Assembly (NCBI GenBank): GCA_027559495.1
Contig: JAMXSV010000026.1
Coordinates: 992,001 to 1,056,000, forward strand
Source: Aurifilum marmelostoma
Taxonomy: Eukaryota > Ascomycota > Sordariomycetes > Diaporthales > Cryphonectriaceae
Direction of reading: 5' to 3'
DNA: 64,000 nucleotides
Notes under the pieces: generated by a model
Told to the model about the DNA's origin: nothing
Database searches by the model: none
The model's input: the letters and a program-made list of their open reading frames with translations, nothing else
Shown: piece after piece, positions 34,141 through 45,849 of the stretch
Layout of the letters: every line of letters starts with the position of its first letter
How positions within the stretch are numbered: the stretch's first letter is position 1
Position numbers and translations under genes: made by a program

Positions 34141-36281
34141 ATGAAGCCCCAGCTTCCTCTCCTCGCCTCAGCTGGTGTTGTCGCTGCGACCAACAACGAC
34201 CTGCCAGGAGCCAGTATTTATATCGTCCCGGGCGCGTTTCCTACCACTGTCTACTCCTCCTACTACGTCGAGCCAGGGTCGAGGCAGGAGCCTCAGCCTG
34301 CCATCTTTGACCCTGTGCTGAACATCACCTTTCCCCTGAACCTGACCGACCCGTCTACGATTCCCACGACAGATCCAGACCCGGTTCTCTACCCCGAGGC
34401 TGCAGCCAACCTTACAAATGCCGCCGCCGAGGCCGTCATTGCCACCGCCATTGCCCAGGTCTTGGACATCATCGACGCAAACAACTCCGCCCTGACTGAT
34501 AGCTGCTCGAAATGTGTCGCTGGCCTGGTGGTGGGCCAGATGGTGGCCAAGCTGGCACCATCCTATCTGCCTGACGCTATGGTCCAGCTCTGCCAGGCCA
34601 CAGGGTTCAGCACAAACTCGACATGCCAGTCGACGTATGAGGCCAGCTCCTTTGGAGCCGTGTGGACACAGGTGCTGGCCAAGGCTGATGTCGCAGGCCT
34701 GGATGGCCGGTACATCTGCTCCTCGCTGAGTACCAGCTTCTGCAGCGCGCCGCCCGTCATCCCCGCGGTGGCCAAATTCCCCAAGGAAAAGCCGGCCGAT
34801 GTGTGTGTTCCTGCGAGGAGCGGAAAGACGGTGAAAGTATTTCACCTATCTGATATGCATCTGGGTAAGTTGAGACTGTCTGTCGTCTTTACTGCCTGGC
34901 CGTGCTACCTGATCGCTCATCCCGGCCCCGCTGTACAGATCCCAGGTATGAGTACGGGACCGAGGCCAACTGTACCAGCAGCCCTTGCTGCAGACCCAGC
35001 ACGCCTTCATCGGATGGAAGTGTGCCTACCGTCGAGCTTCCGGCTCCCCTGTATGGATATTACAAGTGCGATTCGCCGTATTACCTGGCGCTGGCTGCCC
35101 TCCAGTCCATCGGACCTCTGACAGGAACCTGCCTGGAGGACCCCCCAGCAATGACCTTCTACACAGGGGATATGGTGACCCACGTCCCGTCGCAAGGCCA
35201 GCTCTCCCGCGCCTTTGTCGAAGATGTCGAGGATTCCGTGTTGCAAATGTTCAAGGCCTACATCGGCGGACCGATCTTTGCTGCGCTCGGCAATCACGAC
35301 ACTAGCCCGGAGAACAGTGATGCCCCTCACGCCATTGACAATGACGGGCCCCTAGGCCAACAGTTCTCCTGGAACTACGAGCATGTCTCGCAGCTCTGGG
35401 AGCACTACGGCTGGATCAACAGCTCAACGCAGGCGGAGGCGGCCCTGCACTACGGCGCGTACGCGGTGACGCACCCTCTCGGCGTGCGCATCATCACGCT
35501 CAACACCGACTTCTACTACAAGTCCAACTACTATGCCTTCCTGCACGCCGTCGACCCGGACTACAGCGGAATCTTCAGTTTTCTCATCGACGAGCTGCAG
35601 AAGGCCGAGGACGCAGGCCAGCGCGCGTACGTCATAGGCCACGTTCTGACGGGCTGGGACGGCACCAACCCAATGCCCAACGGGGCCGACTACTTCTACC
35701 AGATTGTCGAGAGGTACTCGCCACACGTGATCGCGGGTGTCTTCTTTGGCCACACCCACGAGGACCAGGCCTTTGTGTACTACAGCAACAACGGCACGAG
35801 CCAGACCGCCGCCAACGCCATCAGCAACGCCTGGGTCGGCCCCTCGCTGACGCCGCTGACGAACCTGAACTCGGGCTACCGCATGTATGAGGTCGACACG
35901 GGCAGCTTTGAGGTCATGGAGGCCTATACCTTCTACAGCGACGTGAGCAGCTTCTCGAGCCTGGACGGTTGCGGTCCCGTGTGGGAGTTTGAATACTCAA
36001 CCCGCGCCGTGTACGGAGAGGCGGCAGGGTGGGATGCTGCGGACCCTCTGAACGCGACGTTCTGGCACCGGGTGACCGAGGCCATGGAGGCCAATCGGAC
36101 GCTTGTGGAGCTTCAGAATAAGTTCCAGGGCAAGAGCAGCATCATGAGCCCTAACTGCACGAACCAGGCTTGCCAGGATGCGAGGGTGTGCTATATGAGG
36201 AGTGGCAGCGTGGGACTAGGAAGGCAGTGTCCTCAGGGCTTTGGCAGCGTGCAGAGTGCCTTTACTGGAGTGAATTATTAA
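34141..36281 (+). CDS. Secreted acid sphingomyelinase-like phosphodiesterase
   Basis: Exons 34141-34864 and 34939-36281 give 2067 nt, 688 residues. The N-terminus (MKPQLPLLASAGVVAAT) looks like a signal peptide, though a weak one. A Cys-rich saposin-like segment follows (DSCSKCVAGLVVGQMVAKLAP to CSSLSTSFCSAPP). The metallophosphoesterase core has its metal-binding motifs in order: DMHLDPRYEYG, where D and H span the intron; FYTGDMVTH; ALGNHDTSP; VIGHVLTGWD; and FFGHTHEDQ. This order and the long Cys-containing C-terminus fit the acid sphingomyelinase family, which cleaves phosphocholine or related head groups in an acidic or extracellular setting. Many Asn-X-Ser/Thr sites fit a secreted glycoprotein. 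Whether it acts on sphingomyelin, ceramide phosphoinositol or nucleotides cannot be read from the sequence. Confidence 0.92.
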
Positions 36282-37652
36282 GAGAAGATCAAGAAAGCAT
36301 GGAGAATGGAGAAAGAGAGAAAGTGTCTGAGTGTGTGTTCCGGTATTCAGGGCTAATTTATTTAATTTAATGACCACCTTGAGAAGGGGACCACTTCCGT
36401 ACCAAGCAACCTACTGCACGGCTGATTGAGGACCCTTGATCATAGGAACCACTGCTGCTCTCAAGGACAAATGCCTGATCGAAAATCGAAATCCTGCAAG
36501 TCGCTCGTTTCGGATGCTGATGATTACTTGGCTTAGGTGGTACTCAGTGGCGCCCGTAGTTTACTGACAAGGATCAATCTACCATGTATCTGTTGCATTT
36601 GAGTGGCTCTTTCGTCAAAAGAAAAAGAAAAAAAAAGTGAGACATCATATTGCTTTTGTCTTCCGTGCAACGTTGGGACGGCATGGACGGCATGCACCTA
36701 TCAGGTTGAGATTAGCTGAGCTGGTCACCGCACGGGTTCCTCCTGTTGGGACTTTAAAGTGCAGCAGCCACCTAATTTGATCCCAGGACCCCTCTTGTCC
36801 CCTTCTCTCTGCATCTTCTCCATCTCCTCATTCCCGTCCTTCATTGTGGACTCTTGCATCTTCACAAACCTCTGACAGAAAACAAAGCAGTGCGCCAGCT
36901 CTTATGTGTCCTCTTTCTCGAAACCATAAACCCAGAGCTCTCCTGGATGGCGCTGAGTAACAATGGGTCTTCTGGTCCCTCTCCAGACTCTTTATTTCAT
37001 TATATGCTGCTGCAAAAGCAGGTCAACATGCAGAATGATGGGACTGGCGGCAGGACAGTGGTAAGCTAGAGCTACCCTTTTCCTTTTTGTCCACCAACCC
37101 CCCCCCCCCCCTCCCAATGTCTTGCAGAGGAAGCTTGTAGCAGCTTGCTGGGACGTCAAATCATCTTCTCAATGTCTATTATAAATACTGTACCACCTTC
37201 AACTGTTGTGAGTTGTGTTTTTGAGTTGAAACAAGTATTGTGCACCTGCTCTTCACTTTACCATTGATTTTCGTTCCTGAGTGGGTGTGAGGTCCAGAGA
37301 GATCGCATGTCAGTCTAATGGTGGAGGGGGGGGGGGCGGGCGGCGACGTGGGGGGTCCCTGACAGGGCGCCAAGTGGGGCAGAAGCAGCTGGGGGGGGGG
37401 GCACTGTATTGTCACGGCCTCTGTCTTTGGAACTACAGTGCTTGCAGACAAAAGCAGACTTCAAGCCTCACTGACTACCAACTTTCAAGATTCCCCCACT
37501 ACCACCACTGCCACCAGGACCACCACGACCACCACTCTTCCCGTCCCCAGTCAGGGCTTCCATGCCAGCAATCTCAACAGTCGAAAACACGGATCCCCAC
37601 GACAAATCATTCTTGTGAGTCCTCCCTACCAAGAAATCCACTCTCCAACGTC
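36282..37652. other. Intergenic with long C and G tracts
   Basis: About 1.4 kb without a supported gene. It holds a 14-C run at 37098-37111 and a G-run cluster at 37322-37401, just upstream of the SUMO protease gene. An open frame continues upstream from 37653 in frame with the protease's first exon, so the true start could lie further upstream. Confidence 0.55.
37322..37401 (+). other. G-run cluster upstream of the SUMO protease
   Basis: Two 11-G runs (37326-37336 and 37391-37401) flank shorter GGG, GGGGGG and GGGG runs within 80 bp. This is a candidate G-quadruplex region in the promoter or leader, and also a place prone to sequence error. Confidence 0.6.
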
Positions 37653-40600
37653 ATGTCGCTAACGGCACGCGGCGCCAGGCCACACCCTCAACCCGAGGGT
37701 CACGCGTCTCTCGCTGTACCGAGGATACACCCAAGTGACCACCAGTTCTCCGCGACAAGGACATTCAGAAATACATGGTAGCCCTCCCAGCTTCTACTTT
37801 ACATACCATAGCGCACGACACCCCGCTGAGTCTGTGATAGGGATCCGATCGGGAGGTACTGGTCCGGCAGGAGCTCCTTTCCTGACTATGGGTACGTGTC
37901 ACTGCTGGTTGTCACGATGATGTTGATGAGGGGGGCCGGCTGCTGAGGCGTGAACAGGAGCCCGCAGGAGAGCACAATGTCGAGATCGAAAAAAATATCA
38001 GTGAGTTCACGGCCCCGAGCCCAGAAGTAAGCACCCTGCCCTAACAAGTCAGCCTCACCTCGGACAGGTGCAATACGGAAACTTCCCCGGTCCCGGAGGC
38101 AGCGCTACTGCTCGGCAAGACCAGCACGCGCTGCCTAAACGTCCTGGCGAGAATCTCCCTCCGAGGCCATTGAAGCGGCCCCGAAACGATGATGATAGCG
38201 GCGAGCCAGAGGTCGTGTCACTAGACGGCAGCTCCGAAGCTACCCAGGGGCAGAGGTCGTCGAAGAGCCCCGTGCAACACAGGAACATCGGCCGCGGAAG
38301 CCAGAGCGTGCTGTCCAGCGGCGAGAAGGAGGCGAAAGGACCCGAGATCAGCGAATTTCGTACTACCTCCAGACAAACCCACGCGGGCGGCAAGCGAACG
38401 AGGCACAAGAAGGGCCCCAGCAAAATGCCAAGGCAGTATGTGAGCCAGGCAGAAAGACACGACGAAAACCCGCAGAGGACAAACGCAGCGCCTCCCTTCA
38501 AGAGACGGCTGGTCTCGACGCAAGATCTACGGGGCGACGACATAGAAGACGAGGCGGTTTTTTCTGATGGCGTACCCGAGAAGAAAGTAGGAGGAGATCA
38601 CTGGCGGGGCACTTCAAAGCTCCTTAGGGGACGCGAGTATGCTTCCAAGCTCATGCCGCTCCACGTCGCCGACATCGAGGACGACGAGGACGAGGGTGAC
38701 GCAATCGCACATTTGCCACCCGCGAGGCGGCGCGAGATCGCGCCGGGGAAACCAGGCACGTCCCCAGTCAACCGTACGAACGGTGCCAAGCGCCTGCCCA
38801 ATGATTTGGATGAGCCTCATGGCTCTCGCTCGGCCGAGCGACATTTACAGCCGTCCGTCGGAGTTGATATCCCAAGAACCAAGTTCCATCCCGCAGCAAA
38901 GGCTGAGACGACGGTCGAAAGCTTCCGCCTATGCGTCAAGGAAGCAGTCTGTCTGCCGAGGTACGTTTATCCAGATACGCATGGCGTTTCTAGGTCGACT
39001 ATAGGCGGGAGTGACAAGCCGTGTTACTTGGCTCAGCTGGATAGCAGCCCCACAGCCTTTGAGGCTTTGGACAGCCGTGGTCACAATATGAAGGAGCTTG
39101 AGTGGATCCTACCTAAGGTCTCGACAATTGTCAAGATTCTCTACAACAATACTCTCCCCTTTGTCAAAGTGACAAAGTCTTCAGACTCGACAGCAAGGTT
39201 TCCAACAGGAGCAGTGCTCGTCCTGACTTTTGCAACCCCTCAAGAGGCAACGGCCTACATCAGTATCTGCAAGCGTGCAAACAACAGGATTGTCTTCATG
39301 AACTCGTACGGGTAAGTTTTCCAGAGATGTGTGCATTTCTGTATCTTCAGTATGCTGACTCTTGTAGTGAGGACTTGATCAGTACTGTCAGATCAATAAC
39401 TCAAAGTGTCCGGCAGCGGAGATCCACGAACCGCCCCCCCTCCCCAGCTTACAAGCCGGTTCTGGAGAACCAGCAGAGCACACCAGACCCCGGCGCACGG
39501 TTGGACCACAGCTCAAACGCGCTGCACACATCGACACCTGATCACTACGCTGAGACGAAGGCGCTACGGAGTCGAATGAGGGCTGATGATGGCTCCTCAA
39601 GTGGCGCTGTAGCTGCGGATAAGACAGTCAAGGACTTCACGCCCAAGACACCTTCGGAAGAGAGAAGGCTGAAGAAGCTCATGGCCTGCTCTGAAGGAGG
39701 CGACGATGACCAACTCGAAGAATGGCGCTCGATAAGGCGTCGGCAGAGTCCACCGCGCTCGGGTGGTGGAGAGACCATGTCTCGGTCTCAGAGAAATCTG
39801 AGATCCTCCTCTGGAGCCAAGGTACGCAGTCCGAGTCCTCCGCCTTCGAGATGGACAGAGGAAAACCCCAACTGGAAGACCGAACACAATTACAAAATCC
39901 CACTGAGCTACGAGCGGACAACCATCAACGCTACGGACATTGAGAGGTTGGACGAGGGCCAGTTCTTGAATGACGAAATCATCAGCTTCTACGCCAAGTA
40001 CCTGCACAAGCAGCTGGAGGGCAGAGACGGGGAGGTCGCCAAACGAGTCTATATATTCAACTCCTTTTTCTGGGAGAAGCTCAGGACGAAGGGCTACGAG
40101 GGCGTCAAGACCTGGACCGCCAAGATTGACCTTCTTTCGTTCGACTATATCATCGTACCCATCAACCAAAGTGCCCACTGGTATATTGCCATTATCTGCA
40201 ACCCGGGAGGCTTGCTTGCCCCAGCGAACAACGACCCAGGCAAGCAAGACACCTCTGCTGGCGAACCCATGGATGTTGACGCCAATCCTGGACCAGAACC
40301 AGCAGCAGTCAAGTCTGACATCGATAGTGCGTCTATTGCGGGCCAGGTTGGCAGGCTGACATCGCCAGACGTCGAGGTCCTTGGCAAGGTGCAGACCGCA
40401 AAGAAGTCGAAAGCCCCTAAGAAGGGCCCTGGCCCCAGGAGGTATGACCCAAAAGATCCACGGGTCATCACGCTCGACTCGCTTGAAGGGGCCCATTCTG
40501 GCGTGTCAACTGCGCTCAAGCATTATCTCAAGGATGAAATCAAGCACAAAAAGGGAGTGGACATTGAGGTTCCGTCAGTGTTTGGAATGACACCCAGGGA

Positions 40601-41756
40601 TATTCCTTTCCAGAACAACTTCACTGACTGTGGTGTCTACCTTCTGGGTTACCTGGAGGAATTCATGAAGGACCCTCACGAGTTCACCAGGCGACTTCTT
40701 CAGCACGAGGCACGAGAATGGAGCATCAACGCGCCAGCCTTGAGGCATAAGATCCGAAACCTAATCTTCGAACTGCAGCGGACTTATCAGCAAGACGAAC
40801 TGCAGAGGAGGCGGGACAGGAAGATCATGGCAGTTCGACGAGAGACCAGGTCGCAACGTTCAGCGGCCGAGATGAAGTCGGACCCTACGCCCACAAACGA
40901 GGGGCCTCGTGAAGCACTACTTGCTTCGAATTCATCTCGTTCAGGAAACGGGGCACAATCTCCTGCCGGTGTTGCCAATCGACAGGCCCCTGTGGCTAAG
41001 GAGCAGAAAACGCCCGGCATCGGAAGTGAGCAGGCTTCTCAGCGGTCTTCACCTTCAGTTTTCTCGGGTGGACATTCTCGCCCAAAGACACCTTCACATG
41101 TTCAGGGCAGCCCCAGCCTCCGTGATCATGCCGACGAGGCGCTGCCACGACAGAGTGCGCACAACCCAGAGTCTTCTCCACCAGCCGAGCAGCCACCGAC
41201 GGGCTCCGGTCAGCGACGGGATAGCGAGCATAGCGCCCAGAACATGAATCTCAGCATGATTGTCAATCCAAACGACAGTGTTGAATTGACGGCCCTGCAG
41301 AGTCCGTCGGCACAGCGCGCTGAGCCGCTTGTCATGAAGTCGGTGGAAGAGGCGCACGAGAATCCTGAGCGTAGACCACACTTGGTCAAGTTATCGGCAT
41401 CGCCCGAGCCTCCGCGGAAGCCAGAGCCGCCAACCCGCACGTACGGTGAATATCCTGAAAGCAAAATGATGTTACCAATGCCATCTTCTTCACCGTCGAG
41501 AGCCGCCTCCTCGGCAAGTCGTGAGCGACAGAAGGGCTGTTCAGACACAGATTCTGCCCAGATGGTCACCAGGCATCGAAAAGGAACCCGTAGTCGCTTC
41601 TTCCCCTCATCGCCTGGCAAGCCTTCGGACGTAACCAGACAGGCGAGAGCCAACCCCACCCCTGAATATACCGCCATTGTCTCATCCCCAGAAAATGAGA
41701 AGAGCAGTCCCAGGGGTAGCGGACTTGGAAATGCGATTGACCTGACTAATGACTAG
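37653..41756 (+). CDS. ulp2: Ulp2-type SUMO protease (peptidase C48)
   Basis: Proposed exons 37653-37777, 37841-37891, 37958-38000, 38068-39311 and 39368-41756 give 3852 nt, 1283 residues. The last two are firm. The first three are inferred from phase-correct splice sites and give RNTWDPIGRYWSGRSSFPDY then GSPQESTMSRSKK. The C48 domain starts near residue 660 (DIERLDEGQFLNDEIISFYAKYL). It has the triad: His of QSAHWYIAIICNP (about 757), Asp of ITLDSLEGAH (about 857), and Cys of NNFTDCGVYLLGYLEEF (about 908), with an oxyanion Gln in IPFQNNF. About 100 residues are inserted between His and Asp, a mark of the Ulp2/SENP6-7 branch that edits poly-SUMO chains in the nucleus. Both flanks are long, charged and disordered, with Ser-rich stretches and SUMO-interaction-like acidic patches. 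The exact start is uncertain. Confidence 0.88.
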
Positions 41757-42620
41757 AGTCTTTTCTGCCTGACGATGCTGAGGAGGGGAGAAGCATAGGC
41801 GATGAAGGGATGACGACAATGAGCTTGATGATATTCTGCTCTATGTGAACGACAGGGGCTAAATGGCCCTCCGAGAAGAGGAAAGGCTATGACCTGATCC
41901 ACAGCTAGGGTGCTCTGGGAAGACAACCTCTTCACAGTTCACCAAGTCTTTTGTCCTTTTTCTTTTTCTTTTTTCTTGAGAATTTGATGGGTCATGGCGT
42001 GATTGAGATGAGGAAGCATTGCATAGGCGCCCATGGGCAGGTAGGGAGTAAAAGGAGTCACGACGGACACATACCCCCCTCACGTTTGCAGAGAATCAAT
42101 ACACTTTATTATACATTGTGTGGGCTGGTCTCAGTTCAACTTTTCTAGTAAGTCTTTGTGTGATTTTCAGAGACTTTGGTGGTATAATTTGTAGTGAGCG
42201 CCTCTCTCTAGAGATCCTAAGAGCTGCTTGGGTGATGTGGAAGGTAAAGGGTATCTCAAAGGGGTCATTGATGGGAGAGAGGCTGTTGTCTGCTAGCTGA
42301 CTGGCTTGATTTGTTGATACGGGGTTCTAGTAGATTGAGCAATCTCATGTTCGGCATCTCACAAAACAATGCTGCGATGTCGGTTCTGCAAAATGTTCAC
42401 TAAGGTGCAGTATTAGATGCAGAGGAGTTTGTCTGGTTGTCCCAATGCTCCCTTACACGTCAATTCAATGCTACAATGCTGGAGTAATGCCTCCTTGGTC
42501 TCGTGGAACGCCCATCAAACCCGTCCAGGCTAAACTCATCATTTTATGACTTTGTCCTTTTTTCCCCCCGTACCTCTTTTCCTTCTTCTTGCCCATACCC
42601 CGCCCCCTTTTGTGTCTATT
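41757..42620. other. Intergenic, convergent 3' sides
   Basis: These 864 bp lie between the stops of the SUMO protease (+) and RRP9 (-). I see no further gene. Confidence 0.65.
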
Positions 42621-44560
42621 CTATTCGTTGTCTGACGAGGACTGTCCATCCACTCCGTTCGTCAGAGCGGTATCGTCCTTTCGTAGCCTCGGCACCTCAA
42701 AGACCATGGCCCCGTTGCGTCCGCCCGTAAGCTTCTTCCATCGCCCGAGACGGTGCTCTTTGCCGAGCGCGATGACCACGCACAGACCGTCCTTGCCGCG
42801 CTCACCCCGCTCAAAGGTCGAGATGTCGTTCACGATGCCCCTGACGAGGCCGAGGGCGGAGTCTGGCGTGGGGTCGTCCTCTGTTGACTTCTCGGTCCGT
42901 AGGGTCTGCTGCGGAGGGGAAGGTTGGTGGCTGTCGGCACCGTTGGTCTGGACTTCGTCCTGCTGCTGTGTCTCGGGAAATTGTGACTGTGTGTGGTGAG
43001 AGATGATTGTGCCTTCCTCGTCGGAAGTGGCGCCTAGCACGCCTACTCGCTCGATGCGGCGCTTGTCGTCGCTGAGCTTCCACACGCGGACGTAGCCGTC
43101 CCAGCTCCCAGACAGGATCACATCGCTGTACGGGATGGTCTTGAGCGCGGTGATCCACCGGGGCTGCGGTGGTGGTATGACCTTCGGATCAGGCTCCTTC
43201 TCCCCCGAGGCCTTGTCCAGCGCCAGCGCGGGCTCGATGCCGTGGGCCTGCGGCAGTACAAAGAGAGGCTTCTTCTTCTGCGTGCTCCACAGTGCCAGCG
43301 AGCCGTTGTCGCTGCCCGTGACGAACAGTTCGTCGTCGAGCATGGCGATGCGGTCCATGCTGCCCTCGTGTGCGTTGGACTTGTGATCCACACCCAAGGC
43401 GGCGTTCTTGGCCGCGAGCTTCTTGTCGGGCCCACCACCGCCGCGGAAGACCAGCTGGGTCTCCTCGACGACTTTCCACAGGCGGGCGGTGCGATCCCGC
43501 GAGCCGACGCTGACGCAGCGCTCCTGGGACAGGGCGTCGATGTCGACGACGTGGTCCTGGTGGCCGAACAGGGTCTCTACGTAGGCAAGCTCGTCGAGGG
43601 ACCAGACCTTGACAGTGCGGTCCTTGGAGCACGAGTAGATCTGGTTGGTGCCTCGGCGGAAGGCCAGCCCGGTGACGGCATCACGGTGCTGGGAAAAGGC
43701 GCGGATGGGTTTGAGTGTCTCGGCGTCGTGGACAATCATCCTCCTGTCCGCGCCGGCCGTCACCACGTATTTGCCGTCTTGCGAGGCAGCCACCTTCAGG
43801 ATCGGCCCTGTGTGGCCCTGATATGTCTTGTCCCTTGTCTTTCGCGTGTCGCCGCGGGTCGAGGCGACTCGTTCCGGCTTCTTCTTGGGTGGTGCGGGAG
43901 GTTTCTTTGGCTTCTTCTTGGTTGTCTGCGGCCATTGGTACTGCGGTAGGTCTTGCAGTTTCCATTTGACGAGGAACATGTCCCTGGAGACGGTGTAGGC
44001 GTAGGGGGCGCATGTGGCTATCGAGGTGACCACCTGGGAGTTCCACTTGAAAATTGTATGTGATGCCTGCTCGAACAGCAGCTCGCCAGCGAGATCTCTG
44101 TACACCTTTCCCTTGGCTTCCGCAATGTCCTCTTGTAGCCTCTCGCCAATCTTTTCTCGCTCGGCAAGGATGTCGCGGTCGACGTCTTCGGCATCGAACC
44201 CGTACTCATCGTCCACCTCTTGCTTGATGTTGTCGAGATACCGTTCCGCGAGCCTCAACCGCCTCTCGGCGGCTGTCTCGCCCTCGGCCTCGGAGCCAGA
44301 CTCATCCTCGCGTCCTGAATGTAGTTCGTCCTCGGCTGCCGACAGATCATCATCCTCAGAGTCGCTGCCTGATATCGACGAGTCACGTTCGACCCTCTGC
44401 TTCTTGGGTGCAGGAGCACGGCTTCCTGCTGATCTCGTGCCGGCCGCTCTGGACTTGGACTGCGGGATCGAATTGGACGACGTCGCTATTCTTTTTTGGG
44501 ACCATCTGCTGCTGGTGCTTGTCTCTTCCTCTTGCCCGGCGCGGTGAAGAAGGACGACAT
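42621..44560 (-). CDS. rrp9: U3 snoRNP protein Rrp9 (U3-55K), WD40, with an early frame break
   Basis: The gene runs from ATG at 44560 to the stop at 42621 without introns, about 646 residues if one A is restored. The N-terminus reads MSSFFTAPGKRKRQAP, a pattern seen in fungal Rrp9. A Ser/acidic stretch follows (SISGSDSEDDDLSAAEDE), then helices (AERYLDNIKQEVDDEYGFDAEDVDRD) and WD40 repeats: YQGHTGPILKVAASQDGKYVVTAGADR, FGHQDHVVDIDALSQERCVSVGSRDR, GSMDRIAMLDDELFVTGSDNGSLALW and SDVILSGSWDGYVRVWK. Rrp9 binds the U3 snoRNA B/C motif and is needed for 18S rRNA processing. The six-T run at 44492-44497 (A6 in sense) breaks the frame, giving a stop after 24 codons; seven A would read GPKKRIATSSNS and stay open to the end. 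It is divergent from the proteasome gene. Confidence 0.92.
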
Positions 44561-45001
44561 GGCTGGATCGTCGTCTTGTGGTGCGGCGAGGTGTGCGTCA
44601 AACCTCGCTGCCTTGGAGCGTGCAAGTCTGCCGAGCGTGAACTTTCCCCAACTTTCTTCACGGGTTCAAAAATTTGAGAGAGAACCTTCTGAAATTTTTG
44701 GAGGGGACCACTAGACCAGGATAGTCCCCTGTTGTCATTCTAGAGTGTCAATTGGTCAAGCTGGACGGGACAGCGGTGGAGCCGCCGGCCTGCACACTGC
44801 TTATCGATAAGCCCTTCAGGCCGCCTGGGGCGCGCGTACGTGCTTGCCTGCTGGGAGACGTAGTAGGTCGAGCTGAGGTCACGGAAGCTTGGGTGCAGTC
44901 TGTAAGCTCTCCTCTCCTGCCAACAGTCAACCTCTCTGCCCCCCCTCTCAATCCACGACCTAACCTCAACCACTCTTCAGTATTTCGCCAGTCAAGTCAA
45001 G
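44561..45001. promoter_or_regulatory. Divergent promoter of RRP9 and proteasome beta4
   Basis: These 441 bp separate the two start codons and must serve both genes unless their leaders are very short. The stretch holds a 14 bp perfect palindrome at 44799-44812 and a pyrimidine-rich run before the beta4 start. Confidence 0.6.
44799..44812. promoter_or_regulatory. Perfect 14 bp palindrome of two GATAAG sites
   Basis: GCTTATCGATAAGC equals its own reverse complement and contains GATAAG on both strands back to back. GATAAG is the consensus of fungal GATA zinc-finger factors. It is roughly midway between the two divergent start codons. Function is inferred. Confidence 0.6.
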
Positions 45002-45849
45002 ATGTGAGTTCTTACGGCTCGCTCCGTGGCTCTCGGTTCATTTCTGCTAAATACATCATCTACAGGGAGGTTCTCCTAGGCATAACAGGCAAGGACTTTA
45101 CGCTGATTGCGGCGTCCAAGGCCGCCATGCGAGGTGTCACGATCCTCAAGGCCGAGGACGACAAGACCCGGCAACTGAACAAGCACACCCTGATGGCATA
45201 CGTTGGAGAGGCGGGCGACACTGGTACGGTCGAACCTGGGTGGCGCATTGACGTATCATAGCTACTGCCCTGCTAACACTCTTCCACTGCTGCAGTGCAA
45301 TTCGCCGAGTACATCCAAGCCAACGCCCAGCTCTACTCTATGCGCAACGAGACCGATCTCTCCCCTTCAGCACTTGCCAACTTTGTCCGCGGCGAGCTGG
45401 CGTCGAGCCTGCGGTCACGGAAGCCCTACAACGTTAACCTCTTGCTGGGCGGCGTCGACCCCATCACTCACAAGCCAAGCCTATACTGGCTGGACTACCT
45501 CGCGTCGTTGGCATCTGTCCCCTACGCCGCGCATGGCTACGCACAGTACGTTCTCAAGAGACCCGACCCCTTGTCGCATGTGAATGGTGTGCGTCTGCGT
45601 TATGGCTCAAGACCAGCTTGCTGATGTGGTACTCATCTTGTGAATAGATACTACTGCCTCTCTATTCTTGACAAGCACCACCACCCCGACATCACCCTAG
45701 CCCAGGGCATCAAGATCCTCTACATGTGCGCGGACGAGCTGAAGAGAAGGTTGCCGATTGATTTCAAGGGTATGACGGTCAAAGCGGTGACCAAGGATGG
45801 AGTCGTGCCCATCGAATTTGACAACTCCAAGCAGGTCAAGAGTGCATGA
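45002..45849 (+). CDS. pre1: 20S proteasome subunit beta4 (Pre1/PSMB2)
   Basis: Exons 45002-45003, 45066-45223, 45296-45545 and 45648-45849 give 612 nt, 203 residues. The first intron splits the start codon: exon 1 supplies AT and exon 2 the G, giving MEVLLGITGKDFTLIAASKAAMRG, the expected beta4 start. Further blocks are ILKAEDDKTRQLNKHTLMAY, VGEAGDTVQFAEYIQANAQLY, NLLLGGVDPITHKPSLYWLDYLAS, SILDKHHHPDITLAQGI and DELKRRLPIDFKGMTVKAV. There is no propeptide or N-terminal active-site Thr, as expected for this non-catalytic beta-ring subunit. It acts in the 20S core of the cytosolic and nuclear proteasome. Length matches the family (about 200 residues). Confidence 0.96.

Noticed and set aside
39597..40496. 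299-residue open frame on the minus strand
   Set aside because: Antisense to the SUMO protease catalytic domain; no conserved pattern.
43242..43949. 235-residue open frame on the plus strand
   Set aside because: Antisense to the WD40 repeats of RRP9, whose sense frame is conserved.
9139..44497. Programmed ribosomal frameshifting as the cause of the frame breaks
   Set aside because: The sites differ, need both +1 and -1 shifts, have no shared slippery heptamer or following structure that I can see, and all lie on homopolymers in families not known for recoding.
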